A program made the position numbers and the translations under genes. A stretch of DNA of 23,391 nucleotides from Candidatus Zhuqueibacterota bacterium. Its GTDB lineage: Bacteria; Zhuqueibacterota; Zhuqueibacteria; Residuimicrobiales; Krinioviventaceae. Positions 22,534 to 23,391 of the stretch are shown here, piece after piece. Numbering within the stretch: position 1 is the stretch's first letter; every line of letters begins with the position of its first letter. The stretch spans positions 1 to 23,391 of the forward strand of contig RQOI01000659.1 of the NCBI GenBank assembly GCA_003854995.1. Direction: 5' to 3'. The notes below the pieces were generated by a model that did not search any database, was not told the DNA's origin, and saw only the letters and a program-made list of their open reading frames with translations.

Positions 22534-23299
22534 ATCTCTTTTTCCGGCCGTTTTGCATGATCCGGGCGTACAAGGCGTCCGGCAGGCGTCTGCCGAGCCT
22601 GGCTGCGGTCGACATGCGCCACGGAAAACGGATCTCTGTTTTTCGCCTTTCCAGACCGCGGATGATGATTGTCGCCGCCTTTTCCACCGGAATCATGAAG
22701 GGCATGATGAAATCATTTTTGTCGGTCATCGGCGTCTTGACAAATCCGGGAGAGATGAGCGTACATTGAATGTTATTTTTTTGCAGATCGATGCGGATGC
22801 TGTCGATGAAATTCATCAATGCGCCCTTGGAGGACGAATAGGCGGCGGCGCCGGGAACGCCCCGATAGCCGGCCAGGCTGCCTGTCACTGCGATGATGCC
22901 GCTCTGACGGTCGATCATCTGCGGCACGAGATGCGCGACAAAAGAAACGGCGCCGAAAAAATTGACTTGCATCTGCTGTTGAAATGTCGCCAGATCGATG
23001 GCGCGAATGTTAAATCCGCTGTTGACGCCGGCGTTCAGAATGAGCGCATCGATGTCAATGCCGGCGCTGATCAGCCAGTCGCAAATATCTTTCACCTGAT
23101 CGGCATCGCTCACATCGCATTGAAAAGTGATGTGGTCGTGCGGGTGCGCCGGAATGGTCGACGCGAGCTGTCGCAGCAGATCATCGCGTCGCGCGATGAG
23201 GATGAGGCGATTGCTCTCGTGCGCCAGTTGCCTGGCGAGCTCGCAGCCGATGCCGGACGATGCGCCGGTGATGAGGATGGTTTTGTTCTGTAATTTCAT
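22526..23299 (-). CDS. Short-chain dehydrogenase/reductase (classical SDR)
   Basis: A 257-aa NAD(P)-dependent oxidoreductase. The cofactor loop TGASSGIG is near residues 11-18, followed by an Arg-Arg pair (IARRDD) that often signals NADPH preference. NAG lies near 90, and the active site comprises S in TGSLAG and YSSSK. The sequence ends with a basic tail, and no membrane anchor is obvious. The open frame runs to 23371, but the ATG at 23299 overlaps the stop of the preceding gene as ATGA, has GGA four bases upstream, and gives the expected N-terminus MKLQNKTILITGASSGIG. The substrate cannot be told from the sequence. The gene probably shares a transcript with the permease and DUF362 genes. 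Confidence 0.92.
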   Translation of the reverse strand: MKLQNKTILITGASSGIGCELARQLAHESNRLILIARRDDLLRQLASTIPAHPHDHITFQCDVSDADQVKDICDWLISAGIDIDALILNAGVNSGFNIRAIDLATFQQQMQVNFFGAVSFVAHLVPQMIDRQSGIIAVTGSLAGYRGVPGAAAYSSSKGALMNFIDSIRIDLQKNNIQCTLISPGFVKTPMTDKNDFIMPFMIPVEKAATIIIRGLERRKTEIRFPWRMSTAARLGRRLPDALYARIMQNGRKKRCE

Positions 23300-23391
23300 G
23301 CTTCCGGCTTGAAAATCACCGTCGCCAGCGGCGGCACCTGCAGGTTGAGCGAGTACGGTTGGTTGTGCCATGCCCGCGCATCGCTGTGCAA
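23296..23391 (-). CDS. glgB: C-terminal end of a probable glycogen branching enzyme (partial)
   Basis: The last 31 codons of a gene that continues beyond the window edge. The frame reads on from the edge to a TGA at 23296-23298 and includes QPYSLNLQVPPLATVIFKP. This matches the characteristic last beta-strands of 1,4-alpha-glucan branching enzymes, whose ends read SLxLxLPPLA followed by a hydrophobic strand. The stop overlaps the SDR start as ATGA, which supports the frame. Another alpha-amylase-family enzyme with the same C-terminal sandwich is the main alternative. The symbol is tentative. Confidence 0.6.
   Translation of the reverse strand: MHSDARAWHNQPYSLNLQVPPLATVIFKPEA

Noticed and set aside
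22535..22555. Possible separate ribosome binding site and ATG start for the permease
   Set aside because: No in-frame ATG is available. The GTG at 22533 overlapping the SDR stop fits better.

Overview
The window carries 23 recognisable coding regions and looks like ordinary chromosome from a Gram-negative bacterium of the FCB superphylum, possibly KSB1, Calditrichota or a relative. That placement is inferred, not proven. It rests on a secreted protein with a C-terminal FlgD-like / type IX secretion (por) sorting tail (19574..21619), a DUF4254 protein, ThyX instead of ThyA, a flavodiiron protein, and an exported Gfo/Idh/MocA oxidoreductase next to a DUF1080 protein. I saw no tRNA, rRNA, CRISPR array, transposase or phage gene.

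Region 1 (10..10092, all minus strand; transcription runs from high to low coordinates). First come a DUF4254 protein and a LarA-like (DUF2088) protein that lacks several of the nickel-cofactor residues, then a stand-alone ferritin-like protein with its own terminator. A tightly packed block follows: cysteine desulfurase IscS/NifS, scaffold IscU, flavodiiron protein, ThyX, lipoyl synthase, peptide deformylase and a 101-aa unknown protein. Several of these genes overlap or nearly touch. The block makes or uses iron and Fe-S centres: LipA needs two 4Fe-4S clusters, deformylase is an iron enzyme, and the flavodiiron protein detoxifies O2 or NO, which fits an anaerobic or microaerobic life. A hairpin terminator separates it from a sugar nucleotidyltransferase and a ROK sugar kinase.

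Region 2 (10188..18163, plus strand). A sigma70-like promoter leads into a TPP riboswitch and a rho-independent terminator. Behind them is a thiamine salvage operon whose first gene is a class I SAM methyltransferase of unknown purpose, followed by thiM, thiE, thiL, thiD and tenA. No de novo thiamine genes (thiC, thiG, thiH) are in the window, so this operon rescues the pyrimidine and thiazole halves and phosphorylates the product to TPP. Next come an unusual fusion of a PfkB/heptose-kinase-like domain with a HAD phosphatase, and a secreted DUF1080 protein ending in a bidirectional terminator.

Region 3 (18210..23391, minus strand). In order of transcription: the last 31 codons of a probable glycogen branching enzyme, an SDR oxidoreductase, an ArsP_1/DUF318-type permease, a secreted DUF362 protein with a beta-sandwich and sorting tail, and a Tat-exported Gfo/Idh/MocA oxidoreductase. 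The first four are joined by overlaps or very short gaps. The Gfo/Idh gene converges on the DUF1080 gene, and the pair may be an exported route for cleaving glycosides through 3-keto sugars.

The observations most worth following are the methyltransferase under TPP control, the PfkB-HAD fusion, the exported DUF362 protein, and the LarA homologue without its cofactor residues.
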